From contig NZ_KE386853.1 of assembly GCF_000429165.1 (NCBI RefSeq), positions 176,513 to 240,512 on the forward strand: DNA of 64,000 nt. Reading direction: 5' to 3'. Of this stretch, positions 36,355-46,074 are shown piece by piece. The translations under genes were made by a program, and so were the position numbers. This DNA comes from Acetobacter nitrogenifigens DSM 23921 = NBRC 105050. Lineage in GTDB: Bacteria > Pseudomonadota > Alphaproteobacteria > Acetobacterales > Acetobacteraceae. The notes under the pieces are model-generated. The model saw only the letters and a list, made by a program, of their open reading frames with translations. It was not told the DNA's origin and searched no databases. Positions within the stretch are counted from its first letter, which is position 1. Every line of letters starts with the position of its first letter.

Positions 36355-37158
36355 ATGGAAGGAGACACCGGCGCTCGGGGTATCGTTCTGCACGATGAGT
36401 CCGATTTCGTGGGGCTTCGCGCCGCTGGCCGTCTGGCGGCCGAGACGCTGGACATGATTACGGAACATGTGCGGCCGGGAGTGACGACGGGCGACCTGGA
36501 TGTGCTCATCCATGAATTTACGCTCGCACGCGGAGCTACGCCCGCGCCGCTCAATTATCGGGGCTATCCCAAGTCCTCATGTATTTCGATCAATCATGTC
36601 GTCTGCCACGGCATTCCGGGACGTCGCGCCCTTCAGGATGGCGATATTCTGAACATCGACGTGACGTCGATTCTGGACGGGTGGTACGGCGACAGCAGCC
36701 GTATGTACGTGGTGGGCAATCCCTCGGTGAAAGCGCGTAAACTGATCGACGTCACGTATGACTGTCTGATGCTGGGTATCGACGTCGTGAAGCCGGGCGC
36801 CACGCTTGGCGACATTGGACACGCTATCCAGCAATATGCGGAAAAGCAGCGGTTCTCTGTGGTGCGCGATTTCTGTGGTCACGGAATCGGGCGCACTTTC
36901 CACTCGGCGCCGAACGTTCTGCACTACGGCTCTCCCGGCGAAGGCCTGACGTTGAAAGAGGGGATGGTCTTTACCATCGAGCCGATGATCAACGCGGGTA
37001 AGGCCGAGGTGAAAATTCTCGAAGACGGATGGACAGCGGTGACGCGCGATCGGTCGCTGTCCGCGCAGTTCGAGCACATGATCGGTGTCACGGCGACCGG
37101 GTGCGAAATATTTACCCTCTCGCCAGCGGGCTACACGCGGCCGCTCTACGGCGCGTGA
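36355..37158 (+). CDS. map: Methionine aminopeptidase, type I
   Basis: Removes the initiator methionine from nascent proteins. The 267-residue protein has the five metal ligands in context: LNIDVTSILDGWYGDSSRMY (two Asp), CGHGIGRTFH (His), TIEPMIN (Glu) and QFEHMIGV (Glu). No N-terminal zinc-finger extension. It follows the carboxypeptidase by 119 bp and precedes the gamma-glutamyltransferase by 77 bp. An RBS-like AGGGG lies just upstream of the start. Confidence 0.97.
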   Translation: MEGDTGARGIVLHDESDFVGLRAAGRLAAETLDMITEHVRPGVTTGDLDVLIHEFTLARGATPAPLNYRGYPKSSCISINHVVCHGIPGRRALQDGDILNIDVTSILDGWYGDSSRMYVVGNPSVKARKLIDVTYDCLMLGIDVVKPGATLGDIGHAIQQYAEKQRFSVVRDFCGHGIGRTFHSAPNVLHYGSPGEGLTLKEGMVFTIEPMINAGKAEVKILEDGWTAVTRDRSLSAQFEHMIGVTATGCEIFTLSPAGYTRPLYGA

Positions 37159-37235
37159 CCGGTTTTTCCGGTCGCATCGGATCGCGTTTCGCTTCTTCGC
37201 AGGCCCTGGAAAACAAAAAGACGAAAGGAGGCGTT

Positions 37236-39101
37236 GTGCCTCATAACCCCGCCATCTCTGGCCGCCGCTCCATCGCGCGCCAAGCGTTCCTCCTCGCTGC
37301 CGTGTTCGCCGTCAGCACACTCGCCCCGGCGTCGGTTTTCGCGCAGACGGCGTCGAAGGGTGCGACCGATGCTGGCGTGCCGGATCCGTTGGCTTTTGGT
37401 CAGGATGCGCTCGGATTGACGCCGGTGGCTCCGGTCTACGGCAAAAAGGGCATGGTGGTCTCAGCGCAGCGGCTGGCGTCCGAAGTTGGCGCGCACATTC
37501 TTGCCGAGGGAGGTAACGCCGCCGACGCCGCTGTGGCGGTCGGTTATGCGTTGGCGGTCGTCTATCCGGCTGCGGGCAATATTGGCGGCGGTGGTTTCAT
37601 GGTGCTGCACCCCGCGAAGGGCGAGGCCGTGTTCATCGATTTTCGTGAACATGCGCCTCTGAAGGCGACGCCGACGATGTACCAGGATGCAAGCGGAGCC
37701 GTGGTGCCTGGCCTGTCCGTGCGTGGCTGGAAGTCGATTGGCGTGCCCGGAACAGTCGCCGGACTGGAGCTTGTGCGCCAGCGCTGGGGGCACATGTCGC
37801 GTGAGAAGTTGATGGCTCCGGCGATCAAACTGGCGCGTCTCGGGTTTGTTCTCGCTGACGGCGATGTGCAGCTTCTGCACACCAGCACCGACGTGTTTCG
37901 TGCCGACCCTGCCGCCAGGAATATTTTCCTGCGCCCGGACGGTTCCCCGATGCAGGTGGGCGATCGGCTGGTCCAGATTGAGCTGGCTGATACGCTGGAG
38001 ACTATTGCGAAAGGGGGGGCGGACGCTTTCTACAAAGGGTCCATCGCGCGAAAGGTCGTTGACGCGAGCAACGCCAATGGCGGTATTTTTCAGATGGAAG
38101 ATTTCGCGAAATATGCGCCGCGGGTGATGCCGACGCTGACCTGCAGCTATCGTGGTTACACGATCGAGACGACGCCCCCTCCAAGCGGTGGAGGCGTTGC
38201 GCTGTGCGAAATGCTGAACATTCTGTCTGGTTACGACATGCATGCGCTCGGCCTGCATACCGCGCCTGCGGTTCAGCATGAGATCGAGGCGATGCGGCAC
38301 ACCTATTCTGACAGGCGCGACCTGGGCGACCCGGCGTTCGTGCAGAACCCGGTGGCTCACCTTATTGATCCTGCCTACGCAGTCGCTGTGCGGCAGGCGA
38401 TGCCGACAGATGTGGCGATTGATTCCAATACCCTGATCGGCGGTGAGGCGGCGCCGGGTTCGACAGCGGCTCCGCCCGCCGCAGGCGCTGCGGAGAAGCA
38501 CGAGACGACGCAGTTTTCTGTGATGGATTCGTCCGGCTTCGCCGTGTCCACGACCTACACGCTGAACGGCTGGTTCGGTTCAGGCGTGATCGCGGGAAAC
38601 ACCGGGTTTTTCCTGAACGACGAAATGGATGATTTCACGGCCAAGCCGGGCTCGCCCAACATGTTCGGCATCGTCGGCGGCGTTGCGAATCAGGTGGAGC
38701 CCGGCAAGACGCCCCTGTCTTCAATGGCGCCGACGATCCTGACGCGCGACGGCAAGCCTGTGATGGTGATTGGAAGCCCCGGCGGTTCGCGGATTCCGAC
38801 GATCATCCTTTCCGTGATTCTCGGCGCTGTCGATTATGGTCTCGACATCCAGCAGGCCATCGACCTGCCGCGCATCCATGAGCAGTGGCTGCCGCAGGCG
38901 GTGGAGATCGAGAAGGGCGCACTCTCCGATTCCGTGAAAGAGACGCTCTCCAGAGAAGGTTACGTGTTTCACGAGCACGCCGCATGGGGCGTGCCGGAAG
39001 GGATTATCGCAGGCGGCCCGACCCTGTCTGGCCCTCGCAAATCCGGTTTCTTCGGCGCACCTGATCGCCGTCATCCCGGTGGGGCGGCAGTCGGCGAATA
39101 G
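37236..39101 (+). CDS. ggt: Gamma-glutamyltransferase, periplasmic
   Basis: Breaks down or transfers the gamma-glutamyl group of glutathione in the periplasm. The 621-residue precursor starts with a signal peptide (SIARQAFLLAAVFAVSTLA, Ala-x-Ala cleavage near FAQT). GNAADAAVAVGYAL is the family signature, and the autocleavage Thr is T424 in ETTQFSV, which splits it into large and small subunits. The GTG start at 37236 is chosen because a strong AAAGGAGG ribosome-binding site ends 5 bases before it and the signal peptide begins there; an upstream frame extension reads through map. It is a single gene before the SRP RNA. Confidence 0.95.
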   Translation: MPHNPAISGRRSIARQAFLLAAVFAVSTLAPASVFAQTASKGATDAGVPDPLAFGQDALGLTPVAPVYGKKGMVVSAQRLASEVGAHILAEGGNAADAAVAVGYALAVVYPAAGNIGGGGFMVLHPAKGEAVFIDFREHAPLKATPTMYQDASGAVVPGLSVRGWKSIGVPGTVAGLELVRQRWGHMSREKLMAPAIKLARLGFVLADGDVQLLHTSTDVFRADPAARNIFLRPDGSPMQVGDRLVQIELADTLETIAKGGADAFYKGSIARKVVDASNANGGIFQMEDFAKYAPRVMPTLTCSYRGYTIETTPPPSGGGVALCEMLNILSGYDMHALGLHTAPAVQHEIEAMRHTYSDRRDLGDPAFVQNPVAHLIDPAYAVAVRQAMPTDVAIDSNTLIGGEAAPGSTAAPPAAGAAEKHETTQFSVMDSSGFAVSTTYTLNGWFGSGVIAGNTGFFLNDEMDDFTAKPGSPNMFGIVGGVANQVEPGKTPLSSMAPTILTRDGKPVMVIGSPGGSRIPTIILSVILGAVDYGLDIQQAIDLPRIHEQWLPQAVEIEKGALSDSVKETLSREGYVFHEHAAWGVPEGIIAGGPTLSGPRKSGFFGAPDRRHPGGAAVGE

Positions 39102-39152
39102 GGTGTAATTAGGGGTGGTCGAGTCCGAAACTGCGTGATAGAGACCGTCCCC

Positions 39153-39247
39153 GGAAGGTCGGCGGCGGACGGGCGCCTTGCCAACCCGGTCAGATCCGGA
39201 AGGAAGCAGCCGCAGTGAGTTTCGCCCGGGTCGTCGTTCGGCCTTCC
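39153..39247 (+). ncRNA. ffs: Signal recognition particle RNA (4.5S-type)
   Basis: The core GGTCAGATCCGGAAGGAAGC (about 39188-39207) with AGCCGCAGTGAG contains the conserved symmetric and asymmetric loops that bind Ffh. The ends GGAAGG (39153-39158) and CCTTCC (39242-39247) pair to close the helix. Length of about 95 nt is typical for the small bacterial form. Ends are estimated from pairing. It lies directly before dnaX, the usual position. Confidence 0.92.
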
Positions 39248-39289
39248 ACCGCATCTTCCTCGACATGCTGGCCTGATCCGACGATGTGT

Positions 39290-39304
39290 CGCCCCGTCGG
39301 GGCG
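39290..39304 (+). terminator. Short hairpin between SRP RNA and dnaX
   Basis: CGCCCC (39290-39295) pairs with GGGGCG (39299-39304) around a 3-base loop; the T-run after it is poor (TTATC). It is possibly the SRP RNA terminator. Confidence 0.4.
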
Positions 39305-39341
39305 TTATCGTGGTCTCTTACGGTTTTCAGGGCCTAACGCC

Positions 39342-41471
39342 ATGTCAGATACCGAAAACGAAGACGACGGCCTGCCCCTTCCCATGGAGGGTGGCGCGGG
39401 CCTGTTCGGCGAACCGAATCCCGCCGCGCCGGCCGTAGCTGTCGAACCGCCCGCCGCGGCGTCGGTCGTTGGCGCAAGCCAGCGCACGGCCTCGGCCGAG
39501 GCGCCTCGCTCAGGCGTGTCCTATCGCGTTCTTGCCCGTAAATACCGTCCGACGACGTTCGACGATCTGATCGGGCAGGAAGCGATGGTGCGCACCTTGC
39601 GCAACGCCTTCGCCGTTGGTCGCGTCGCCCATGCCTTCATGTTCAATGGCGTGCGCGGCGTGGGCAAGACGACGACGGCGCGAATCGTCGCGCGCGCTCT
39701 GAACTGCGTCGGGCCGGACGGCAATGGCGGCCCGACGGCTGATCCCTGCGGCGTCTGCCCGAACTGCATCGCGATCCTTGGCGACAGGCACCCCGACGTT
39801 CTCGAGATGGACGCGGCGTCCCGCACCGGCGTTGACGATGTGCGAGAGATTATCGAGGCGACGCGCTTCCGTCCGATTCAGGGACGGATGAAGGTCTTCA
39901 TCATCGACGAGGTTCACATGCTCTCGCGCAACGCGTTCAACGCGTTGCTGAAGACGCTTGAGGAGCCGCCGTCGCAGGTGACGTTCATCTTCGCGACGAC
40001 AGAGTTGAGGAAAGTGCCGGTGACGGTGCTTTCACGCTGCCAGCGTTTCGATCTGCGTCGTGTGTCGCACGCGGCGCTGAGCGAGTTTTTCGGGACCGTC
40101 GCGACCCGGGAAGGCGTGCGGGTCGAACCGGAGGCGCTGGCCTTGATCGCGCGCGCGGCGGATGGGTCGGTGCGAGACGGGTTGTCTCTGCTGGATCAGG
40201 CAATCGCCCAGGGTGCGATCTACGACGGAGGCGCCGACGCGCCGATACCAGCCTCTCTGGTCAGCGACATGCTTGGGCTGGCCGATCGGGGGCTTGTCTT
40301 CGATCTGTTTGAGGCGGTGATGAAGGGCCGCATCGAGGCTGTGCTTGCGCTGGCGGATGCCGCGTACAGCCGGGGCGGCGATCTGGGCGCACTGCTCGGG
40401 GATCTCGCCGAACTCACGCACATGGTGACGCGTCTGAAAACCGCGCCCGCACTGCGCGATTCGGGGGAGTTGCCGGAAGCGGAGCGGGTGCGGGGCACCG
40501 CGTTCGCCGATTCGCTGTCGATGGGCGACCTGTCGCGCGCTTGGCAGATCCTGCTCAAGGGATTGGGGGAGGTCGAGACCGCGTCGCTGCGCCGGGAGGC
40601 GGCGGAGATGGTTCTGGTCCGTCTGTGTTACGCGGCGAGCGCGCCTTTGCCAGGCGATTTGCTGAAGCGTCTTGAGGCGGCGGTCGGTCCCGCGGGGCAG
40701 GGAGCGCAGCCCGGCGGCAGTTCCTCCGGCGGTGGGTCTTCAGGCGGGACGCAGGCTTTCGGCTCGGCGATAGCCGTTGGTCAGCAGTTCGACCCGACGT
40801 CCGCGCCGACGGCGCTGGCGTCGTCAGGCGCCGTCGAGCGAAGCGTCGTTCGTCTGGTGGCCAGCGAAGGAATGCTTCAGCCTGCCGAGGCCGTGTCGAC
40901 CGCCGCAGAACCTGAGGTTGTGGAAAGGTCTGCTCCGAGGACATGGCGTGAGCTTGTCGCCTATGTGCGTGATGACGCGACGGAGGCCGTGCTGCATGGG
41001 CATCTGTTGCATTCGGCGCATTTGGTGAATTTTGCGCCGCCGCTGGTCGAATTTCGCGTCGATCATCGCGGTCCCAGGGATTTGACTCAGCAACTTCAGA
41101 AATTTCTGCGTTCCCGGCTTGGACCGCATTGGATGGTACGCCGTTCGGAGGCGGAGGGCGAACCGACGCTGGAAGAGCAAAGCGCGCGCATCATTCAGTT
41201 CCAGCGAAAGGACGCCAAGGCGCACCCGCTCGTGCGTGCGATTCTCGACGCGTTTCCGGACGCCGAACTCGGGGAGTTGAAAGATTCGTCGCTCGACGAG
41301 TATTACGGCCTGCCTCCCGAGGACGACATTCCTGATGCGGGTTTGCTGGGCGGCGACCAGTTGGAATATCCTTGGGAAGCCGGTTATTCGGGCGACGCGG
41401 CCGATAACTGGATTGATGCGGTCGCTGACGCCGGGCTGGACATGACGCTCGGCGAAGCCGACGACCGGTAG
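39342..41471 (+). CDS. dnaX: DNA polymerase III subunit gamma/tau
   Basis: Clamp-loader ATPase that links the two replicative polymerases and the helicase. After a ~50-residue Pro/Ala-rich start, YRVLARKYRPTTFDDLIGQE begins the AAA+ core; Walker A is GVRGVGKTTTA, the zinc module CGVCPNC, Walker B IIDEVHML and sensor SRC (LSRCQRFDLR) are all present. The linker (about 460-490) is Gly/Ser-rich. The C-terminal tau part ends in acidic residues. The 709-residue length is that of full tau; no clear A-rich frameshift site for gamma was noticed. First of dnaX-ybaB-recR. Confidence 0.96.
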   Translation: MSDTENEDDGLPLPMEGGAGLFGEPNPAAPAVAVEPPAAASVVGASQRTASAEAPRSGVSYRVLARKYRPTTFDDLIGQEAMVRTLRNAFAVGRVAHAFMFNGVRGVGKTTTARIVARALNCVGPDGNGGPTADPCGVCPNCIAILGDRHPDVLEMDAASRTGVDDVREIIEATRFRPIQGRMKVFIIDEVHMLSRNAFNALLKTLEEPPSQVTFIFATTELRKVPVTVLSRCQRFDLRRVSHAALSEFFGTVATREGVRVEPEALALIARAADGSVRDGLSLLDQAIAQGAIYDGGADAPIPASLVSDMLGLADRGLVFDLFEAVMKGRIEAVLALADAAYSRGGDLGALLGDLAELTHMVTRLKTAPALRDSGELPEAERVRGTAFADSLSMGDLSRAWQILLKGLGEVETASLRREAAEMVLVRLCYAASAPLPGDLLKRLEAAVGPAGQGAQPGGSSSGGGSSGGTQAFGSAIAVGQQFDPTSAPTALASSGAVERSVVRLVASEGMLQPAEAVSTAAEPEVVERSAPRTWRELVAYVRDDATEAVLHGHLLHSAHLVNFAPPLVEFRVDHRGPRDLTQQLQKFLRSRLGPHWMVRRSEAEGEPTLEEQSARIIQFQRKDAKAHPLVRAILDAFPDAELGELKDSSLDEYYGLPPEDDIPDAGLLGGDQLEYPWEAGYSGDAADNWIDAVADAGLDMTLGEADDR

Positions 41472-41520
41472 TGAATCTGGCGCCGCGCGCCGCCGCCATG
41501 ACGTGTAAGGATCGATCGAC

Positions 41521-41844
41521 GTGAAAAATCTCGCCAGCCTCATGAAGCAGGCCTCTGAAATGCAGGCGAAGATGGAAGCCATGCAGGCGACCCTCGAGAA
41601 AACGGTCATCGAGGGTAGCGCGGGCGCGGGCATGGTGTCCGTCACGCTCAGCGGCAAGGGCGACATGCGCGCCATCCGCATCGACCCGAAGCTCGCCGAT
41701 CCGAACGAGATGGAGATGCTTCAGGACCTGATCCTAGCGGCCTGCGCCGACGCGCGGGTGAAGCTGGACGCCAAGGCTTCCGAGGAAATGCAGAAGGCGA
41801 CCGGCGGGCTGAACCTGCCGCCGGGACTGAAGCTGCCGTTCTAA
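41521..41844 (+). CDS. YbaB/EbfC nucleoid-associated protein
   Basis: Small DNA-binding dimer of 107 residues that sits between dnaX and recR in most bacteria. Signature: [21 protein letters not shown] at the N-terminus, then [18 protein letters not shown] and [10 protein letters not shown]. It starts at a GTG. The gap to dnaX is 49 bp and to recR 18 bp, so the three form an operon. Confidence 0.95.
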   Translation: MKNLASLMKQASEMQAKMEAMQATLEKTVIEGSAGAGMVSVTLSGKGDMRAIRIDPKLADPNEMEMLQDLILAACADARVKLDAKASEEMQKATGGLNLPPGLKLPF

Positions 41845-41862
41845 GCCGACAAGGCGTTCCGC

Positions 41863-42474
41863 ATGGCCGGGGGCGTATTGGCGAATGGGGAGATCGGGCG
41901 TCTGATCGGGCTGGTGTCGCGCCTGCCCGGCCTGGGGCCACGTTCCGCGCGACGGATCGTGCTGGCGCTGTTGCGCGATCCCAAAGGGCGAATGGTCCCC
42001 TTGGCCCGCGCCATGCAGGAGGCCGCGGCTTCAGTGCGGACATGCAGTCGCTGTGGAAACCTTGACGGTAAAGATCCCTGTCACATCTGCATGGACCCGT
42101 CGCGGCAACAGGATGTCGTCTGCGTGGTCGAGAGTGTGGCCGATCTGTGGGCGCTTGAGCGGGCGGGCACCTATCACGGCGTTTACATGGTTCTGGGCGG
42201 GGTGCTGTCGGCTCTTTCCGGTGTCGGCCCGGATGATCTCAATCTGCGACCGCTGTTGACGCGCCTTGATGAGGGATCTGTGCGGGAGGTCATCCTCGCG
42301 CTGAGCGCGACGGTAGATGGCGCGACGACCATGCACTGGCTGCAGGAACGGTTGGGTGGGTATGGCGTCAGCATCACGCGTGTTGCGCAGGGCGTGCCCG
42401 TCGGTGGTGCGCTGGAGGTATTGGACGACGGCACTTTGGCGGCGGCGTTGAGCGCGCGGCGTCCCGTCGTCTGA
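41863..42474 (+). CDS. recR: Recombination protein RecR
   Basis: Works with RecF/RecO to load RecA at gapped DNA. The 203-residue protein has the helix-hairpin-helix region (LPGLGPRSARRIVLALL), the C4 zinc finger CSRCGNLDGKDPCHIC (about 58-73) and a Toprim domain (VVESVADLWALERAGTYHGVY). Length and order are standard. Third gene of the dnaX operon; the next gene is 36 bp on. Confidence 0.97.
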   Translation: MAGGVLANGEIGRLIGLVSRLPGLGPRSARRIVLALLRDPKGRMVPLARAMQEAAASVRTCSRCGNLDGKDPCHICMDPSRQQDVVCVVESVADLWALERAGTYHGVYMVLGGVLSALSGVGPDDLNLRPLLTRLDEGSVREVILALSATVDGATTMHWLQERLGGYGVSITRVAQGVPVGGALEVLDDGTLAAALSARRPVV

Positions 42475-42510
42475 TCTGCGCCTCGTTCACTAAACCAGGG
42501 AAGCAGCTCG

Positions 42511-43329
42511 ATGAGCAGCACTATGAGCGGTGGTCCCACGGGGGCGCTGATTTCCGAGACCATTCCACGCGCCGCTCTGGTGACGGGCGGAGCGCGGCGT
42601 CTTGGCCGCACTATCGTTCTTGCTCTTGCGGAGGCGGGTTTTTCCGTTGCGATCCATCATCGCGGCGACCAGAAAGACGCGGCGAAGACCTTGCGCGATA
42701 TAGAGGCGCTCGGCGTCAGGGGCTGTCTGCTGCAAGCCGATCTTGCTCGTGAGGATGAGGTGACGTCGCTGATGTCGCGCGCTGCGGCGGAGTTGGGGCC
42801 GCTGGGCGTGTTGGTGAACAACGCATCGACGTTCGATCGGGACGAATGGGACACCGCGACGCGAGAGAGTTGGGACGCGCATATAGAGCCCAATCTGCGT
42901 GCGCCATTCGTGCTTACGCAGGCCTTCGCGGCTGCGATGCCTGACGATATGTCGGGCATGGTTCTGAACATGCTGGACGAACGCGTCTGGTCGCTGACGC
43001 CGCATTTCGTCACTTATACCGTTTCGAAATCCGCGTTGTGGACATTGACGCAAACGATGGCTCTGGCGCTGGCGCCGAAGGGCATCCGTGTGAACGCCAT
43101 CGGGCCTGGGCCGGCGTTGCCGAGCCCCCGGCAGACTGAAGCCGAGTTTCGGCGGCAGTGCGCGTCGACGCCGTTGCGGCGCGGCACGTCGCCCGAGGAA
43201 GTCGCACGCGCGGCGCTGTCGTTGCTGGCCCTGCCGTCCGTCACGGGGCAGATGCTGGCGCTTGATGGCGGTCAACACATGCAGTGGCATCCGGCGCCGA
43301 CCAATCCTGCAGACGCCGTGACGGAGTAG
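42511..43329 (+). CDS. SDR-family reductase, FolM/pteridine-reductase-like
   Basis: NAD(P)H-dependent short-chain reductase of 272 residues. The cofactor motif is TGGARRLGR (TGxxxRxG, the pteridine-reductase variant), then NNAS, and the catalytic pair YTVSK. Gene order with folB directly downstream (10 bp) suggests a role in pterin/folate metabolism such as dihydromonapterin reduction, but fatty-acid-type SDR function cannot be excluded. The first ~20 residues are Ser/Gly-rich and not conserved. An RBS-like AGGGAAG lies before the start. Confidence 0.83.
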   Translation: MSSTMSGGPTGALISETIPRAALVTGGARRLGRTIVLALAEAGFSVAIHHRGDQKDAAKTLRDIEALGVRGCLLQADLAREDEVTSLMSRAAAELGPLGVLVNNASTFDRDEWDTATRESWDAHIEPNLRAPFVLTQAFAAAMPDDMSGMVLNMLDERVWSLTPHFVTYTVSKSALWTLTQTMALALAPKGIRVNAIGPGPALPSPRQTEAEFRRQCASTPLRRGTSPEEVARAALSLLALPSVTGQMLALDGGQHMQWHPAPTNPADAVTE

Positions 43330-43339
43330 GACACGCGAC

Positions 43340-43747
43340 ATGACGACGACTCTTGCGCCGTGGCCTGCGGAACTCGGGCTCCGGCGTCTGTTTCTCAAGG
43401 ATATGATCGTTGATGCGCATATCGGCGTTTTTCCCCATGAAGAAGGGGTGTCGCAAAAAGTGCGCATCAACGTGTCGTTCGGCGTGGACGATCGGCGCGA
43501 TCTCGTGGAAGGAGCCGACGATCTGAGCCGTACGGTTTCCTATGAGCACGTCGTGTTGCTGGTGCGGCGTATCGTGGCGGAAGGACATATCCGCCTTGTG
43601 GAGACGCTTGCCGAACGGATCGCGGCCGGTGTGATGCAGGAAAAACGTGTGCGGGTCGTGCGGGTCAAGATCGAGAAACTGGAGGTGTTTGCCGAACTGG
43701 ACTCGGTTGGAGTCGAGATCGAACGCTGGTCTGGAACTGCGGCCTGA
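43340..43747 (+). CDS. folB: Dihydroneopterin aldolase
   Basis: Produces 6-hydroxymethyl-dihydropterin in folate synthesis. The 135-residue protein shows LFLKDMIVDAHIGVFPHEE with the family's Gly and Glu, VSYEHVV and LVETLAERIA, and a typical end RVVRVKIEKLEVFAELDSVGVEIER. It follows the SDR by 10 bp and converges with the GGDEF-EAL gene with only a 4-bp gap. Confidence 0.94.
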   Translation: MTTTLAPWPAELGLRRLFLKDMIVDAHIGVFPHEEGVSQKVRINVSFGVDDRRDLVEGADDLSRTVSYEHVVLLVRRIVAEGHIRLVETLAERIAAGVMQEKRVRVVRVKIEKLEVFAELDSVGVEIERWSGTAA

Positions 43748-43751
43748 GCAT

Positions 43752-45524
43752 TCAGCAGGGCGGGATGCGAAGCGCTGTTGCGGCGGGTTCGGGGGGGGAG
43801 AAATAGTACCCTTGGCCTATCCTGCATCCCATGGCGGTGAGCATGTCGCTCTGTTCCTTGGTTTCTACGCCTTCGGCGACGATGGTCAGTGACAGACGTT
43901 CTCCCAGAGAAACGATCGTGTCCACAATAGCGTGACTTGATGCGTCCAGCGTTATGTTTTTTACGAAGGCATGATCTATCTTCAGCCCGTCGAACGGGTA
44001 TTCCAGAAGTCTTGAAAAGGACGAGTATCCTTTGCCGAAATCGTCCAGGGTGATCGAGACGCCTCGGTCTTTCAGCAGCCTGAGGGCGCGCAAGGCGTAG
44101 GCGGGACCTGGTTCGATCAGGCCTTGTTCGGTGACTTCCACGGCGATCGCGCCCGGAGGAAGATCGAATTCATCCAGTTGCGCCAGAAATGTTTCGGCGA
44201 AGTCGTCCCGCATGAATTCCACGGGCGAAGCGTTGATGGAGATGGGGGGAAGGGATCCGCCCCTTGCCAGGCATTGCTTGGCATCCCGAAAGACCCATTT
44301 GCGCATCAGGAAAGCAAGCCTGGTGGCGAGGTGATAATCGTGAAATGCGTCGGCGATCGCGCCGGGAGCTTTCAGGGCGCCGCCAACCCTGTCCGACCAG
44401 CGCAACAGGACCTCGTAGCTGACGGTCTTGCCTGTCAGGAGATCGACCTGACGCTGATAGGCGGGTTGAACCGTATCCTGGTCGACAATATCTCTCGCTA
44501 CACGCAGGCCGTGAAAGACGCGATCCACCGTCTGCGTCATAGGCTGACGAAACAACCTGAAACCGCCGCGGCCATGGGATTTTATTTCCTGCAAAGCCAG
44601 GCTGGCGTTTTTTAAAAGAGTCGCGGCCTTTTTGTCTTGCTGGCGGTCGGCCTCGCCCCGCGACAGCGCGCCGCCGATGCTGATGCTGATTTTTATGACG
44701 TGCTCATTCTGGAGAAACGGATGCGCCGCCACAGTCGACAATTTGTCGGCAAGCGTCTTCAGACTGGCTTCATCCGTGGCTATGTCGGTGGCGATAGCGA
44801 ATTCATCTCCGCCTATGCGTGCGACGATTCCGGAGCCCTGCAATTCGGATTTCAGACGATCAGAGAACTCACAAAGAAGGAGGTCGCTAGCTTCATGACC
44901 GAACAGGTGATTGATCTGCTTGAAATAATCGAGATCGATGACAAGCAGGCCGATCTGGTCGTCGGGATGGCGTCGTTTTGTCAGCATGCGCTGAAGCGTG
45001 CGCAAAAAGTTTTTGCGATTGGGAAGGCCTGTCAGTGCGTCGTGAGCAGCGCTGATTTTTAGCTTCTTTTCGATCTCTCGTTGGGCGGTGACATTGCGGG
45101 ATACGCACAGGATAGCATTCACGCTGCCGTCAAGGCTGATGACGGGGGTAAGAACGTTCTCCCAGTGCTCTGCGCCGCGTCCGGGAAGAACGCTCTTGCC
45201 TGCAAAGCGCGCCCGTTTGCCAGCCGTGGCTGCCTGTAACGCCCGGCGTCCCCGTGAGCGCACCTCTTTGGGCAGCAGGTTGAGCCATTGCAGGCCAACG
45301 AAACTCTCTCCCTTTTCCAGGCCGAAGGCTCGTTGGCTGGAAAGATTGAGATGACGCAGGGTGCCGTCGCATTCGATGATCTTGATACAGTCGACGCTCG
45401 CGTCCAGCACATGATGCAGGGCCTCTGAGTGGCCTTCGAACACGTTCCCGACGGCCGTCAACGCAGGGGGATGGGCAGTCAGATCACACGGAAGCTCGAC
45501 AGCCTTATCAAGCCATTGGGTCAT
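43752..45524 (-). CDS. PAS-GGDEF-EAL cyclic-di-GMP protein
   Basis: A soluble signalling protein of 590 residues. PAS at about 36-150 (GTLRHLNLSSQRAFGLE), GGDEF at 160-325 with the catalytic RIGGDEF (238-242 for GGDEF) intact, and EAL from about 345. The EAL core motif reads EVL (371-373), but DDFGKGYSSFSRLLEYP, KIDHAFV, and AEGVE are kept, so phosphodiesterase activity is possible. No RxxD inhibitory site precedes GGDEF. No transmembrane helix is seen. It may make or break c-di-GMP; which cannot be told. Single gene with a long AT-rich upstream region. Confidence 0.9.
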   Translation of the reverse strand: MTQWLDKAVELPCDLTAHPPALTAVGNVFEGHSEALHHVLDASVDCIKIIECDGTLRHLNLSSQRAFGLEKGESFVGLQWLNLLPKEVRSRGRRALQAATAGKRARFAGKSVLPGRGAEHWENVLTPVISLDGSVNAILCVSRNVTAQREIEKKLKISAAHDALTGLPNRKNFLRTLQRMLTKRRHPDDQIGLLVIDLDYFKQINHLFGHEASDLLLCEFSDRLKSELQGSGIVARIGGDEFAIATDIATDEASLKTLADKLSTVAAHPFLQNEHVIKISISIGGALSRGEADRQQDKKAATLLKNASLALQEIKSHGRGGFRLFRQPMTQTVDRVFHGLRVARDIVDQDTVQPAYQRQVDLLTGKTVSYEVLLRWSDRVGGALKAPGAIADAFHDYHLATRLAFLMRKWVFRDAKQCLARGGSLPPISINASPVEFMRDDFAETFLAQLDEFDLPPGAIAVEVTEQGLIEPGPAYALRALRLLKDRGVSITLDDFGKGYSSFSRLLEYPFDGLKIDHAFVKNITLDASSHAIVDTIVSLGERLSLTIVAEGVETKEQSDMLTAMGCRIGQGYYFSPPEPAATALRIPPC

Positions 45525-46074
45525 GATTCTGCATTTTCCGGTGATTGGGGGGCGCTGACGGCGAAAGTCGGGCGTGAGGGAGGGGATCGAATACGGGCGT
45601 CCGCGTCTGCGCGCTCGCTGCGTCTTCGGTTGGTCGCTATGTCGGGCTGGAGACCCGTTCGAGCCGCCGGTGCACTTAGTATCTTGTGGCGTTCAGGATG
45701 TCATACGCTTGATTATGGAACCGATTGAGAACCACCATCAAATTCTGTTGTTTTTTATATTGCTTAGAAGATGCGTGGCGAAGAATTATACATCTTCTCG
45801 TGCAACCGGACGATAGCTTTCGCGTCACGTCAAGTGAAAACAGCTTAGACGCACTCAATATGGCGATAATTCGGCGCAGTCATTGCAGGGCGGTGGTTTT
45901 TTCACGCCCTTGCCGAGGTCTGAGTGGATTTCCGCGAAAGCCCCTGCATACCTAGAGAGCATAAGCTGCTGTCAACGGCGTTATTGCGGGATGAATCATA
46001 GCGTTGCCGCAATACGCTGCGGTGCGCTGATTTACGAAACGCCGCCGTTTTTTGCGAAAGAGGAACACGGCACA
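45525..46074. other. Divergent/upstream region of the GGDEF-EAL gene, partly AT-rich
   Basis: No gene is supported. The stretch 45690-45800 is AT-rich against its neighbours and probably holds the promoter of the minus-strand GGDEF-EAL gene. The rest up to the TIGR02300 terminator has only short unconvincing open frames. Confidence 0.4.
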
